From Paracnuella aquatica (lineage in GTDB: Bacteria; Bacteroidota; Bacteroidia; Chitinophagales; Chitinophagaceae): 64,000 bases of DNA. A program made the translations under genes and the position numbers. The notes beneath the pieces were generated by a model. The model did no database searches. It was given only the letters and a program-made list of their open reading frames with translations, and had not been told where the DNA came from. This document shows, in pieces, positions 9,224-17,746 of the stretch (position 1 is the stretch's first letter; every line of letters begins with the position of its first letter). Location of the stretch: NCBI RefSeq assembly GCF_003332885.2, contig NZ_QOWJ01000005.1, positions 124,001 to 188,000 of the forward strand. The letters run 5' to 3'.

Positions 9224-9637
9224 TTACAATTTTTCCATGCGTAGGGTTCGTACAACACCGCTAACGGTAGCGGTTGCTGAAAGCGTGGTCAGGGTATTTT
9301 TGGTGATGTTCCACCGGGTGCTCAACAGGGGCAACGGGTGGGCAGCTGTGGCGTTGAACTGCGATTCAATGGTCCGGGCCACCACGTCGGCTTTCCAGCT
9401 TCCGGTGGCTTCAGTGGCGTTACTGCGTATGGCATCAACCGTGTTGTTTTTATTGAACCGGAAATGGTACGGCTGAAACGCACCATCCAGGTTGTTCGAT
9501 CCTTCCGAAAAAGCAGTCACTTTCCACTCGGTGCCATCCAAAAAGCTGCCTGCGGCTTGTTCGGCAATCTGTTCTTTTGCTTTTTTGCAGCCCAATAGCA
9601 AAATTAGGGCCGTAAAATAGGGGAGGATGCGCTTCAT
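9224..9637 (-). CDS. Small lipoprotein, unknown function
   Basis: A 137-residue protein with a lipoprotein signal (MKRILPYFTALILLLGC, Cys17 to be acylated). The rest looks like a small lipocalin-like beta barrel: FLDGTEWKVTAFSEGSNN near the start, FRFNKNNTVDAI and SWKADVVARTIE, then short strands. This is a common Bacteroidota layout with no assigned role. It lies 10 bases after the carboxypeptidase and 64 bases before the PKD gene, so it may belong to the same operon. Confidence 0.75.
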   Translation of the reverse strand: MKRILPYFTALILLLGCKKAKEQIAEQAAGSFLDGTEWKVTAFSEGSNNLDGAFQPYHFRFNKNNTVDAIRSNATEATGSWKADVVARTIESQFNATAAHPLPLLSTRWNITKNTLTTLSATATVSGVVRTLRMEKL

Positions 9638-9647
9638 AGCAGTTGAT

Positions 9648-11156
9648 TCAAGATAACAAATTATATATCGTTCCGTACTTATCCAAAATGTAGCTCATGA
9701 AATGAGCGGTGTTCAGCCCTTCCCCGGTTACTTCCCTGCACAGTTCTTCACTGGTTTGCAGCCGCCCTTTTTGGTGGATATTGCGGCGCAACCATTCCAG
9801 CAGACCCGCTATCTCACCCCGTTGTATTTGGTTTTTCAAATGGGGCAGGGCTTTGCCGGCGGCTGCATAAAACTGCGCGGCATACAAGCTGCCCAGGCTA
9901 TAAGTAGGGAAATATCCGAACGAACCATGGCTCCAGTGCACATCCTGCAGGCAGCCCTGTCGGTCGTCGGGCACGGTTACACCCAGCAGTTTTTGGTACT
10001 GCTCGTTCCAAAAATGGGGTATGTCGGCCGTGGCTAAACTTCCCTCCAACAGTCCTTTTTCCAGCCTATAACGTATGTACACGTGAAAATGGTACGTAAT
10101 CTCATCGGCTTCGGTACGGATCAGCGATGGCTGTACCTTATTGATGGCCTTAAAGAACTGATTTTCATCTACCGACTGAAACTGCTGTGGAAAATATTTT
10201 TTTATATGGGGTAAAAAATGGTGGCAAAACGCCTGGCTCCGGCCCACATTATTTTCCCAAAGCCGCGACTGCGATTCGTGGATGCTGAGCGAACAAGCCT
10301 CGCCGGCCGGAAGCCCATAAGATGCCCGGGGCAAACCCTGTTCATAAAGCGCATGGCCCACTTCGTGGATGCAGCTCCAGGTCATGTTTGCAAAATCCTG
10401 CTCGTCTATCCGCGTGGTGATGCGTACATCATCGGCACCAAAAGAAATAGAAAAAGGGTGTTCGCTCCGGTCCTGCCGGCCGGCTTCCAGGTCGTAGCCC
10501 AGTTGTGCTACCAGCCACATGCCCCAGTCCCATTGGTTTTGTGCGGGGAAATGTTGTTTCAAAAATTGGTCGTCCACCTGCGGCTGCGCCAAAATGCGAT
10601 CCAGCAAGTCTTTCAGTTGCGGCAACAGTGAGTCAAATGTCCGGTCGAGCAGGGCAACCGTAGCGCCTTTTTCATATTCGTGCAGCAAGGCATTGTAAGG
10701 ATGGCCTTCGTAACCCAATACATCGGCCTCGGTCTTTTTTAATTGCACCAGCCGGTCCAGGTCGGGCAGGTAATGGGAAAAACTATTGGCCTTGCGGGCC
10801 TCAATCCACGAGTGAAAGGCAGCGTTGGAGGCGTCCGACAGCTGGCGCACCAGCTCGGGCGAATATTTTTGCTGCCGGCTGTAATCTTCCCAGGTTTGCA
10901 CCACGTTTAACCGTTCGTTGCCGGTGAGGTCATCCTTCGATAAAAGTTCCTGGAGTAATCCGCCAAATTGTTCATCGGTAAACATGCGGTGCGCCATTTC
11001 GGTCAGCGTGCTGATCTGGCGTCCACGGGCGGCAGCACCTTTTGGCGGCAGGTAGGTTTCCTGGTCCCATTGCAACACGGCAGTGGCAAAGCGAACGTCG
11101 GCCACCCGCTCCATGTTTTCACGGTACTTTTGATACATTGTTATGGTCGATGCCAT
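9648..11156 (-). CDS. M32 family metallocarboxypeptidase
   Basis: Cytoplasmic zinc carboxypeptidase (thermostable carboxypeptidase 1 family, 502 residues, normal length) that trims C-terminal residues from peptides. All family motifs are present: EHPFS, DVRITTR, the zinc-binding HEVGH at 264-268, HESQSRLWEN and IRTEADEITYHFHV. The start at 11156 directly follows a TACTTTTG promoter element. Confidence 0.95.
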   Translation of the reverse strand: MASTITMYQKYRENMERVADVRFATAVLQWDQETYLPPKGAAARGRQISTLTEMAHRMFTDEQFGGLLQELLSKDDLTGNERLNVVQTWEDYSRQQKYSPELVRQLSDASNAAFHSWIEARKANSFSHYLPDLDRLVQLKKTEADVLGYEGHPYNALLHEYEKGATVALLDRTFDSLLPQLKDLLDRILAQPQVDDQFLKQHFPAQNQWDWGMWLVAQLGYDLEAGRQDRSEHPFSISFGADDVRITTRIDEQDFANMTWSCIHEVGHALYEQGLPRASYGLPAGEACSLSIHESQSRLWENNVGRSQAFCHHFLPHIKKYFPQQFQSVDENQFFKAINKVQPSLIRTEADEITYHFHVYIRYRLEKGLLEGSLATADIPHFWNEQYQKLLGVTVPDDRQGCLQDVHWSHGSFGYFPTYSLGSLYAAQFYAAAGKALPHLKNQIQRGEIAGLLEWLRRNIHQKGRLQTSEELCREVTGEGLNTAHFMSYILDKYGTIYNLLS

Positions 11157-11160
11157 TGCC

Positions 11161-11168
11161 CAAAAGTA
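11161..11168 (-). promoter_or_regulatory. -7 element, predicted leaderless promoter of M32 peptidase
   Basis: TACTTTTG on the minus strand ends 4 bases before the ATG at 11156, which predicts a leaderless mRNA. Confidence 0.6.
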
Positions 11169-11268
11169 TCATTTTAACAAAGAACAGCATATAACAAAGT
11201 GGAACACAATGCCACAGATGGGCTTTTAAGCCCAAAAATGCAGGCAATTGAAAAATCGACTCACCGTT

Positions 11269-12207
11269 TCATTCCTTCAATCTGCGTTTTTTAACCATAC
11301 CGCCACGGGTGTCCCGGATGCTTTGCATCACGATAAATGCCTGTGGGTCGATGCGGCCTACTTCGGTGTTCAGGCGATTCACTTCCAGCCGGGTAATCAC
11401 CACGAATATGATGTCCACGGGCTGGTCGCTGTGGCCCCTTTTGCCAAAGCCCCGCTGCCCAGAATAAATGGTGAGGCCCCAGCCCAATTTTTCCTTGATC
11501 ATACTGGCCACCTGCTTGCTCCGGCTGGAAATAATGGTAACGCCGGTGTATTCCTCAATGCCCTCCAAAATAAAATCTACCGTTTTGGATGCGGCCAAAT
11601 AAGTAAGAATGGAGTACATGGCGGTTTCGATGCTCAGCAGGTAGGCTGCCACCGAAAAAATAAAAATGTTCAACACTAGGATGATGTCGCCAACAGAAAG
11701 GCTGTAGCGTCGGTTGAGAAAAATGGCCAGCACTTCGGTGCCGTCAATCACACCCCCACCACGGATGCTGAGCCCAATGCCCGCTCCCAGGAAAAAGCCG
11801 CCGAAAAGCGCCACCAGGAGTTTGTCGCTGGTAACATTGGGGTAGGGCACAAACGCTACCGCCAGGGCCAGCAAGGCAATGGCAATAATGCTTTTTAAAC
11901 TGAAAATATGGCTGATTTGCCGGTAGCCCAATAAGAGGAACGGAATGTTGAACAAAACAATCAGCAGGGGCACTGAAACGCCGGTTTGCTGGTTGGTAAG
12001 GAGCGAAATACCCGTTACGCCGCCGTCAATAAACTTGTTGGGAATAATAAAACCCCGCAATCCAAACCCGGCGGAAAGCACACCCAAAGCCAGTAACAGT
12101 GCATCTTTTACCATGCTGCGCACAAGCAGGCGGCGGCGTTTAGCTGCCTGCATCCGCTGGATATTTTCCAGCGACCGGTACGGCGAAGGCCACACCCATT
12201 GGCGCAT
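11269..12207 (-). CDS. YitT family membrane protein
   Basis: An integral membrane protein of 312 residues. A basic N-terminus is followed by five or six hydrophobic segments (for example DALLLALGVLSAGFGLRGF with the family signature IDGGVTGISLL) and a soluble C-terminal DUF2179 domain (about 225-300, with GVTIISSRSKQ and DIIFVVITRLEV). Transport activity is often assumed for the family but unproven. It is divergent from the NIF3 gene. The start is uncertain; ATGs at 12153 and 12114 are also possible. Confidence 0.88.
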   Translation of the reverse strand: MRQWVWPSPYRSLENIQRMQAAKRRRLLVRSMVKDALLLALGVLSAGFGLRGFIIPNKFIDGGVTGISLLTNQQTGVSVPLLIVLFNIPFLLLGYRQISHIFSLKSIIAIALLALAVAFVPYPNVTSDKLLVALFGGFFLGAGIGLSIRGGGVIDGTEVLAIFLNRRYSLSVGDIILVLNIFIFSVAAYLLSIETAMYSILTYLAASKTVDFILEGIEEYTGVTIISSRSKQVASMIKEKLGWGLTIYSGQRGFGKRGHSDQPVDIIFVVITRLEVNRLNTEVGRIDPQAFIVMQSIRDTRGGMVKKRRLKE

Positions 12208-12357
12208 GGAGCGCAGTATATGTTCAATTTTTGTAAGCAGGCAAAATGGTTTTGGAGCGGTTTTAAAAGGGAGAAAAACCTACCTTTCGGCGTTGTTTTA
12301 AACCCAATTGAAAATTACACTTTACACTTCGAAAAGGCTGTTTTTAAACACTTGATT

Positions 12358-13455
12358 ATGATCATTCAGGATATTTTGGTGCACCTGGAGCGGCTGGCTG
12401 CCCCGGAACTTCAGGAAGACTGGGACAATGCAGGCCTGATTACCGGCCAGCGCCAGTGGCCCTGCACCGGTGTGCTGGTTTGCCTCGATGCTACTCCGGA
12501 GGTAATCCGCGAGGCAAAACAAAAGGGTTGCAATCTGGTTGTTGCCCATCACCCTATTGTGTTCAAAGGACTGAAACGCATCAACGGTAAAAATTATATC
12601 GAGCAGGCCATCATTGAGGCCATTAAAGCCGACATTGCCATTTATGCAGCCCACACCAACCTCGATCATGTGTTGCTCGGCGTCAACGGTAAAGCAGCAG
12701 AAAAACTAGGTCTGCAAAACATTTCCATTTTGCAGCCCAAACGAAAAGTGCTGCGCCGCCTCATCACCTTTGCCCCGTTGGATGCCGCTGAAACTGTACG
12801 CCAGGCCCTGTTCGATGCAGGTGCCGGCCATATTGGCCAGTACGCCGAGTGCAGTTTCAACAGCGAAGGCACCGGCACTTTCAAAGCCGAAGCCGGCGCC
12901 AACCCCTTCGTGGGCGAAGTGGGCAAGCGCCACGAGGAGCGGGAAACCAAGATCGAAATCGTGTATCCGTTTTACCTCGAGCCGCAAATCGTGCGGACCC
13001 TACAGCAAAGCCATCCTTACGAAGAGGTAGCCTACGATATTTTTACCATGGAAAATGTGCACCAGGGCATTGGTGCGGGCATTGTTGGCGAACTGGAAAC
13101 CGAAATGGATGAAGCCGCATTTTTACAACACCTGAAAACCACCTTTGGCGTGCCGGTGGTGCGCCACACGGCGCTGCGCGGCAAGGCGGTAAAAAAAGTG
13201 GCATTTTGCGGCGGTGCCGGCTCTTTTTTAACCGGGGCAGCGCTGGGCACGGGCGCCGACTTTTACGTAACCGCCGATGTAAAATACCACGAGTTTTTCG
13301 ACGCCGATGGCCGCATGGTGCTCGCCGATATAGGCCACTACGAAAGCGAAGCCGCCACCATCGATTTGCTCCATGAGCATTTGCATTCAAAAATTCCTAC
13401 CTTTGCCGTCCTTAAAACAAGCGTGAATACCAATCCGGTGCGGTATTTTTCGTGA
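12358..13455 (+). CDS. NIF3-like dinuclear metal centre protein
   Basis: Member of the NIF3/YqfO (GTP cyclohydrolase I type 2 homologue) family, 365 residues. The metal-ligand motifs are at both ends: DWDNAGLI, VVAHHPIVFKG and AAHTNLD in the N-terminal half, and TADVKYHEFFD with ADIGHYESE near the C-terminus. About 110 residues between them form the PII-like insertion of the long YqfO type. The biochemical role is not settled for the family. The next gene, a zinc-ribbon coiled-coil protein, is its frequent neighbour in Bacteroidota and may be co-transcribed. Confidence 0.93.
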   Translation: MIIQDILVHLERLAAPELQEDWDNAGLITGQRQWPCTGVLVCLDATPEVIREAKQKGCNLVVAHHPIVFKGLKRINGKNYIEQAIIEAIKADIAIYAAHTNLDHVLLGVNGKAAEKLGLQNISILQPKRKVLRRLITFAPLDAAETVRQALFDAGAGHIGQYAECSFNSEGTGTFKAEAGANPFVGEVGKRHEERETKIEIVYPFYLEPQIVRTLQQSHPYEEVAYDIFTMENVHQGIGAGIVGELETEMDEAAFLQHLKTTFGVPVVRHTALRGKAVKKVAFCGGAGSFLTGAALGTGADFYVTADVKYHEFFDADGRMVLADIGHYESEAATIDLLHEHLHSKIPTFAVLKTSVNTNPVRYFS

Positions 13456-13462
13456 ATGAGGA

Positions 13463-13545
13463 GTGGTGAATGGTGAATAATTTATTTCCACCAATTAGCC
13501 TTACTCTATTGACGATTGACCATTCACCATTCACGATAATAACTT
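13463..13545. repeat. Inverted word-repeat, GGTGAATGGTGAAT type
   Basis: The left arm GTGGTGAATGGTGAATAA (near 13467) faces the complementary arm ACCATTCACCATTCACG (near 13520) across about 35 bases. Confidence 0.6.
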
Positions 13546-13564
13546 ACAAATCAGACAATTCTAT

Positions 13565-14320
13565 ATGGCTAACGTTAAAGAATTTTCGGTTGAAGAAAAA
13601 CTTTCTTCACTGGTAGCTTTACAAAAAATCGAATCGAACCTCGACGAGATCCGTGTGCTGAAAGGCGAGCTCCCCATTGAGGTGGCCGATCTGGAAGACG
13701 AAATCCAGGGGCTGCATGCCCGCCAGATCCGCATTGAGGAAGAGATCAACGGCATCACCGAGTTCATCGAGCAAAAGAAAGCGGCCATCAAGGAAGCCCA
13801 GGATCTGGTTGCCAAGTACGAAAAACAAAGCGAGAACGTAAAAAATAACCGCGAGTTTGAAGCCATCAATAAAGAAATTGAGATGCAGCAGCTCGAGGTA
13901 AAACTTTGCGAAAAACACATCAAAGACGCCAACGAAGAAATTGCTGAAAAAGCAGTGTTGCTGGAGCGTGCCAAAAAGGCCATCGCCAACAAAGAAGGCG
14001 TATTGACCAACAAAAAAGGCGAGCTGGAAAAAATCATCACTTCTACCGAAGAAGAGGAGAAAGGTTTCCAGGATAAGGCTGAAGAAGCCCGCAGCCACGT
14101 TGATCCGCGCCTGCTGGCATCGTACACCAAAATCCGCAACAACTTCCGCAATGGCCTGGCTGTAGTGCCGGTTGAGCGTGATGCCTGCGGTGGTTGCTTT
14201 TACTCCATTCCGCCCCAAAAGCAAAGCGAGATCAAGCAGCGTAAGAAAATTATGGTATGCGAAAACTGCGGCCGCATCCTCGTGGATTCGGACCTGAACG
14301 ATAGCGTTGAGGTAAAATAA
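13565..14320 (+). CDS. Coiled-coil protein with C4 zinc ribbon (CT398/DUF164 type)
   Basis: A 251-residue protein. Residues 10-180 are strongly charged and heptad-like, a long antiparallel coiled coil. The C-terminus is a zinc ribbon of the zf-RING_7 type, with CGGC followed 24 residues later by CENCG. Members may bind nucleic acid or secretion components, but no function is established. It lies downstream of the NIF3 gene and ends in a strong terminator. Confidence 0.9.
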   Translation: MANVKEFSVEEKLSSLVALQKIESNLDEIRVLKGELPIEVADLEDEIQGLHARQIRIEEEINGITEFIEQKKAAIKEAQDLVAKYEKQSENVKNNREFEAINKEIEMQQLEVKLCEKHIKDANEEIAEKAVLLERAKKAIANKEGVLTNKKGELEKIITSTEEEEKGFQDKAEEARSHVDPRLLASYTKIRNNFRNGLAVVPVERDACGGCFYSIPPQKQSEIKQRKKIMVCENCGRILVDSDLNDSVEVK

Positions 14321-14344
14321 TTTCCCTGTTGAAAATTGGTACAG

Positions 14345-14372
14345 GCCGCTCCGCAAGGGGCGGCTTTTTTTT
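14345..14372 (+). terminator. Intrinsic terminator
   Basis: The stem GCCGCTCC / GGGGCGGC with a GCAA loop is followed by a run of T, 25 bases after the zinc-ribbon gene. Confidence 0.85.
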
Positions 14373-14442
14373 ATCAAAACAACAGCAACGGCGGCCCCGC
14401 AATCTGCACCGCATTGATTAATTTGCTGCCCGTTCCGGCAAT

Positions 14443-14531
14443 AGTTCACAGGTTTACGGGTTCGCGAGTTCACAAGTTGGAGGCAAGCCGCCTGCACCCT
14501 GAACTCGTGAACACGTGAACTGGTGAACGAT
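14443..14531. repeat. Inverted word-repeat, GTTCACAAGTT type
   Basis: Diverged units of GTTCACRRGTT (left arm 14446-14477) face complementary GAACTCGTGAACACGTGAAC units (14500-14529) directly upstream of recN. The arms can fold into one long imperfect hairpin. Confidence 0.6.
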
Positions 14532-14545
14532 GGAACTTTGCTCCT

Positions 14546-16201
14546 ATGCTCAAAAAACTGCACATTACCAACTACGCCATTATCGAAAGCCTGGAAATCG
14601 AATTTTCGGCCAACCTCAATATACTTACCGGCGAAACCGGTGCGGGTAAATCCATCATCATGGGTGCGTTGGGCCTTATTTTGGGCCAGCGTGCCGAAAC
14701 CGGCGCCCTGCTGCACCGCGACCGCAAATGCGTGGTGGAAGGCATTTTTACCCCCGAAAGCGAAGAGCTGGCCCAACTGATGGGCGAAGCCGACCTGGAC
14801 ATGGGCGAGGAGGTGGTGGTGCGTCGCGAGATTGCGCCCAACGGCAAGAGCCGCGCATTTGTAAACGATACGCCGGTAAACTTGGGCCAACTGCAACAGG
14901 TAACCAACCTGCTTGTGGACCTGCACCAGCAATTCGATACCCTAGAGTTGGGCGAAAGCGATTTTCAACGCGAAGTGCTGGATGCGCTGGCGGGGAATGG
15001 ACCTGCCCTAAAAGCTTATCGCCGCCTGTTTGCGCAGGCGCAGGCAGCCAAAAATAAGTTCGAAACATTGCGGGAGCAAAAATCCCAGTTTGATAAAGAA
15101 GCCGATTACAACCAGTTTCAATTCAACGAGCTGGACGAAGCCGGTTTCAGGGAAGACGAAATGGAAGAAACTGAAAACGAGCTAAAGCTTTTGAATAATG
15201 CCGAAGGCATCAAAACGGCGCTGGCAAAAGCATATTACGGCCTGGAGGAAAGCGAAGAACCGCTGACCCGTCAACTCAAAGGCTTGTGCAGCGGCTTGCA
15301 GCAATACGCTGAGTTGCACCGCGACCTTCCCGACTTGGTAAAGCGCCTCGAGTCGGCTTATATAGAACTGCAGGACATTGCCGAGGAAACCGACCGCATC
15401 CACAACGAAATCAATTTTGACCCGGCATCTATTGAGCGACTCAACGACCGGCTTTCGCTGGGATACAAATTGCTGAAAAAACATGGTGTAAAAACCACTG
15501 CGGAGCTACTGGCAATAAGAGCAGCACTCGAAGAAAAGCTGCAGGCCGTGCTCCACATCGACGAAGAAATAAAAGCGGCGGAAGCGGAATGGAGCCGCCT
15601 TTTAGGCGAAGCCGAGGCAGCAGCGGAAAAAATATCTGCTGCCCGTAAAAAAGTGGTGGACGGCTTGGAGCAAAAAGTGGACGCCATGCTGCGGCAGGTG
15701 GGCATGCCCAATGCCCGCATCCAAGTTTCGATAAAAAAAGTAGCGCTCAACACCACCGGTTTTGATGAAGTGGAATTTCTCTTCGATGCCAACCGCAGCA
15801 ACAATTTTAACCCGCTGCGCAAAGTGGCGTCCGGTGGCGAGTTGAGCCGCCTCATGCTCTGCATCAAATCCTTGGTGGCGCAAAGCATCAACCTGCCCAC
15901 GCTTATTTTCGACGAAATTGACACCGGTATTTCCGGCGAAGCCGCCAAGCAGGTGGGCATCATCATGAAAGAGCTGGCCGGTGCCCGACAGGTTATTTGC
16001 ATCACGCACCAGCCGCAGATTGCCGGCCGTGCCGATGCGCATTATTTTGTGTTTAAAAACGTACAAAACGGCGCCGTTACCACCGGCGTTCGCCTGCTCA
16101 ATACTGAAGACCGCATTGTGGCCATTGCGCAAATGCTGAGTGGCGAAAAACCCACCGCTGCGGCATTGGAAAATGCCCGCGAAATGGTGGTGGCAGGCTA
16201 A
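14546..16201 (+). CDS. recN: DNA repair protein RecN
   Basis: SMC-like ATPase that acts early at DNA double-strand breaks. The 551 residues show Walker A GETGAGKS at 29-36, a long central coiled coil (about 160-380), the ABC signature ASGGELSRLML, Walker B TLIFDEIDTGISG and the switch histidine in ICITHQPQIAG. Length is normal for the family. A TAnnTTTG-like GAACTTTG element ends 5 bases before the ATG, suggesting a leaderless or nearly leaderless mRNA. Confidence 0.97.
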   Translation: MLKKLHITNYAIIESLEIEFSANLNILTGETGAGKSIIMGALGLILGQRAETGALLHRDRKCVVEGIFTPESEELAQLMGEADLDMGEEVVVRREIAPNGKSRAFVNDTPVNLGQLQQVTNLLVDLHQQFDTLELGESDFQREVLDALAGNGPALKAYRRLFAQAQAAKNKFETLREQKSQFDKEADYNQFQFNELDEAGFREDEMEETENELKLLNNAEGIKTALAKAYYGLEESEEPLTRQLKGLCSGLQQYAELHRDLPDLVKRLESAYIELQDIAEETDRIHNEINFDPASIERLNDRLSLGYKLLKKHGVKTTAELLAIRAALEEKLQAVLHIDEEIKAAEAEWSRLLGEAEAAAEKISAARKKVVDGLEQKVDAMLRQVGMPNARIQVSIKKVALNTTGFDEVEFLFDANRSNNFNPLRKVASGGELSRLMLCIKSLVAQSINLPTLIFDEIDTGISGEAAKQVGIIMKELAGARQVICITHQPQIAGRADAHYFVFKNVQNGAVTTGVRLLNTEDRIVAIAQMLSGEKPTAAALENAREMVVAG

Positions 16202-16204
16202 GGG

Positions 16205-16236
16205 AAAAGCTCCGGTGCGGCCGGAGCTTTTCTTTT
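16205..16236 (+). terminator. Intrinsic terminator of recN
   Basis: An 11-bp perfect stem AAAAGCTCCGG / CCGGAGCTTTT with a TGCGG loop and a following CTTTT run, starting 3 bases after the stop. Confidence 0.85.
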
Positions 16237-16309
16237 GGGGCCGCCGGCTGCGGCGCAAACAATTTTACCGGCGGTAGCTTCATTTCTTTTCACCTTTGGC
16301 CCGAAAAGA

Positions 16310-16317
16310 TATATTTG
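16310..16317 (+). promoter_or_regulatory. -7 promoter element of AAA/TPR pair
   Basis: TATATTTG fits TAnnTTTG and lies 109 bases before the ATG at 16427, giving a leader of about 100 bases. Confidence 0.5.
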
Positions 16318-16426
16318 CCTACTTGCTGCTGCAATTAAATGTAATTTAAACGGCCGGCCTGTTAAGCTCCGCTATACAACCAACGCAAAGCAACTAGTTT
16401 CAAACACCAACCCCGGTTCCGCTGCT

Positions 16427-17746
16427 ATGAAAAATGATGTGATTCAAAACCTGCTGGATGCACTGGCCATATCGCCCGACAATATACCGCTGCGCATGCA
16501 TGTGGCCGCGCTGATGCTGCAGGATGGCCTGTTTGACGATGCCGGAAAACAATATCAGCAGGTGCTGGAAAAAAGCTACGGCAACCGCGATGCAAAGCTG
16601 GGCCTGGCGGCCTGCTATCATGCCACGGGTAAATGTTCCGCTGCCATTGTTATTTACGAACAGCTCTCCGACGAACTTTCGCTGCCCGACCAGGTACGTT
16701 ATATAAAATGCCTGTTACACGAACGGAGCACTGCCCATGCGGTAGAATTATACCAGCGGGTGCTGGCCCTCAACCCCGGATTTAGCGATGAAGAGCTGGA
16801 TGCCCAATTGCGCATGCCCGCCCAAAACGGTTTTGAGTTTGAAGACGAAGACGGCCTGCTGCCCGAAGACGATGCTTATTTTTTGCAAAAACCGTCAGTG
16901 CGGTTTAAAGATGTGGGCGGCATGGAGCGGGTAAAGCGGGAAATTTCGATGAAAATTATTGAGCCGCTGCGCAACCCCGACCTGTACCAGGCATTTGGTA
17001 AAAAGGCAGGCGGCGGCATTTTGTTGTACGGCCCTCCGGGCTGCGGCAAAACCTTTATTGCTAAAGCCACGGCCGGTGAGATCGATGCTAAATTCATCTC
17101 CATCGGTCTGCACGATATTCTGGACATGTGGATGGGCAACAGCGAAAAAAACCTCCACGAGATATTTGAAATTGCCCGCCGCAATGCGCCCTGCGTTTTA
17201 TTTATTGATGAAGTGGACGCCATGGGCGCTAGCCGCAACGATATGAAAGGCAATGCCCTGCGCCATGTGATCAACCAGTTTCTTTCGGAGTTGGATGGCG
17301 TAGCCACCAACAACGAAGGTGTGCTGGTGCTGGCCGCCACCAACGCCCCGTGGAATGTGGACGCTGCGTTTCGCCGCCCGGGCCGCTTCGACCGGGTGAT
17401 TTTTGTGGCGCCGCCCGATACCGAAGCCCGCACCCAGATGCTGGAAAGCATGCTGCACGAAAAGCCGGTGGGCCGAATGGATGCGCAAAAAGTAGCCGCC
17501 GTTACCGAAAATTATTCCGGTGCCGACCTGAAGGCCATCATCGATATTGCCATTGAGCAAAAGCTACAGGATTCGCTGGCCAAAGGCGCCATTCAGCCCA
17601 TTGAAACCGCTGACCTGCTGAAAGCGGCCAAGCAACACCGAGCCACCACGCTGGAGTGGCTGGCATCGGCCCGCAACTATGCCCTGTATGCCAACGAGTC
17701 GGGTCTGTACGACGATATTTTGCAGTATTTAAAAGTGAAAAAATAA
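16427..17746 (+). CDS. AAA+ ATPase with N-terminal TPR-like region
   Basis: A 439-residue classic AAA protein of the FtsH/Cdc48/Vps4 clade without a protease domain. Residues 1-125 are TPR-like helices (QKQQVLEKSY-type spacing, ALNPGFSDEEL). The acidic FEFEDEDGLLPEDD linker leads to the ATPase domain: Walker A GPPGCGKT at 202-209, Walker B VLFIDEVDAMG near 257-266, and the second region of homology NAPWNVDAAFRRPGRFDR with arginine finger. The pore-loop position reads MWMGNS. The stop overlaps the next gene's ATG, so it probably works with that TPR membrane protein. The substrate is unknown. Confidence 0.88.
   Translation: MKNDVIQNLLDALAISPDNIPLRMHVAALMLQDGLFDDAGKQYQQVLEKSYGNRDAKLGLAACYHATGKCSAAIVIYEQLSDELSLPDQVRYIKCLLHERSTAHAVELYQRVLALNPGFSDEELDAQLRMPAQNGFEFEDEDGLLPEDDAYFLQKPSVRFKDVGGMERVKREISMKIIEPLRNPDLYQAFGKKAGGGILLYGPPGCGKTFIAKATAGEIDAKFISIGLHDILDMWMGNSEKNLHEIFEIARRNAPCVLFIDEVDAMGASRNDMKGNALRHVINQFLSELDGVATNNEGVLVLAATNAPWNVDAAFRRPGRFDRVIFVAPPDTEARTQMLESMLHEKPVGRMDAQKVAAVTENYSGADLKAIIDIAIEQKLQDSLAKGAIQPIETADLLKAAKQHRATTLEWLASARNYALYANESGLYDDILQYLKVKK

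Noticed and set aside
13619-14932. A 437-codon open frame on the minus strand across the zinc-ribbon gene and the start of recN
   Set aside because: It is antisense to two well-supported genes, crosses their terminator and an inverted repeat, and its protein has no recognisable domain. High-frequency codon use on the sense strand explains it.
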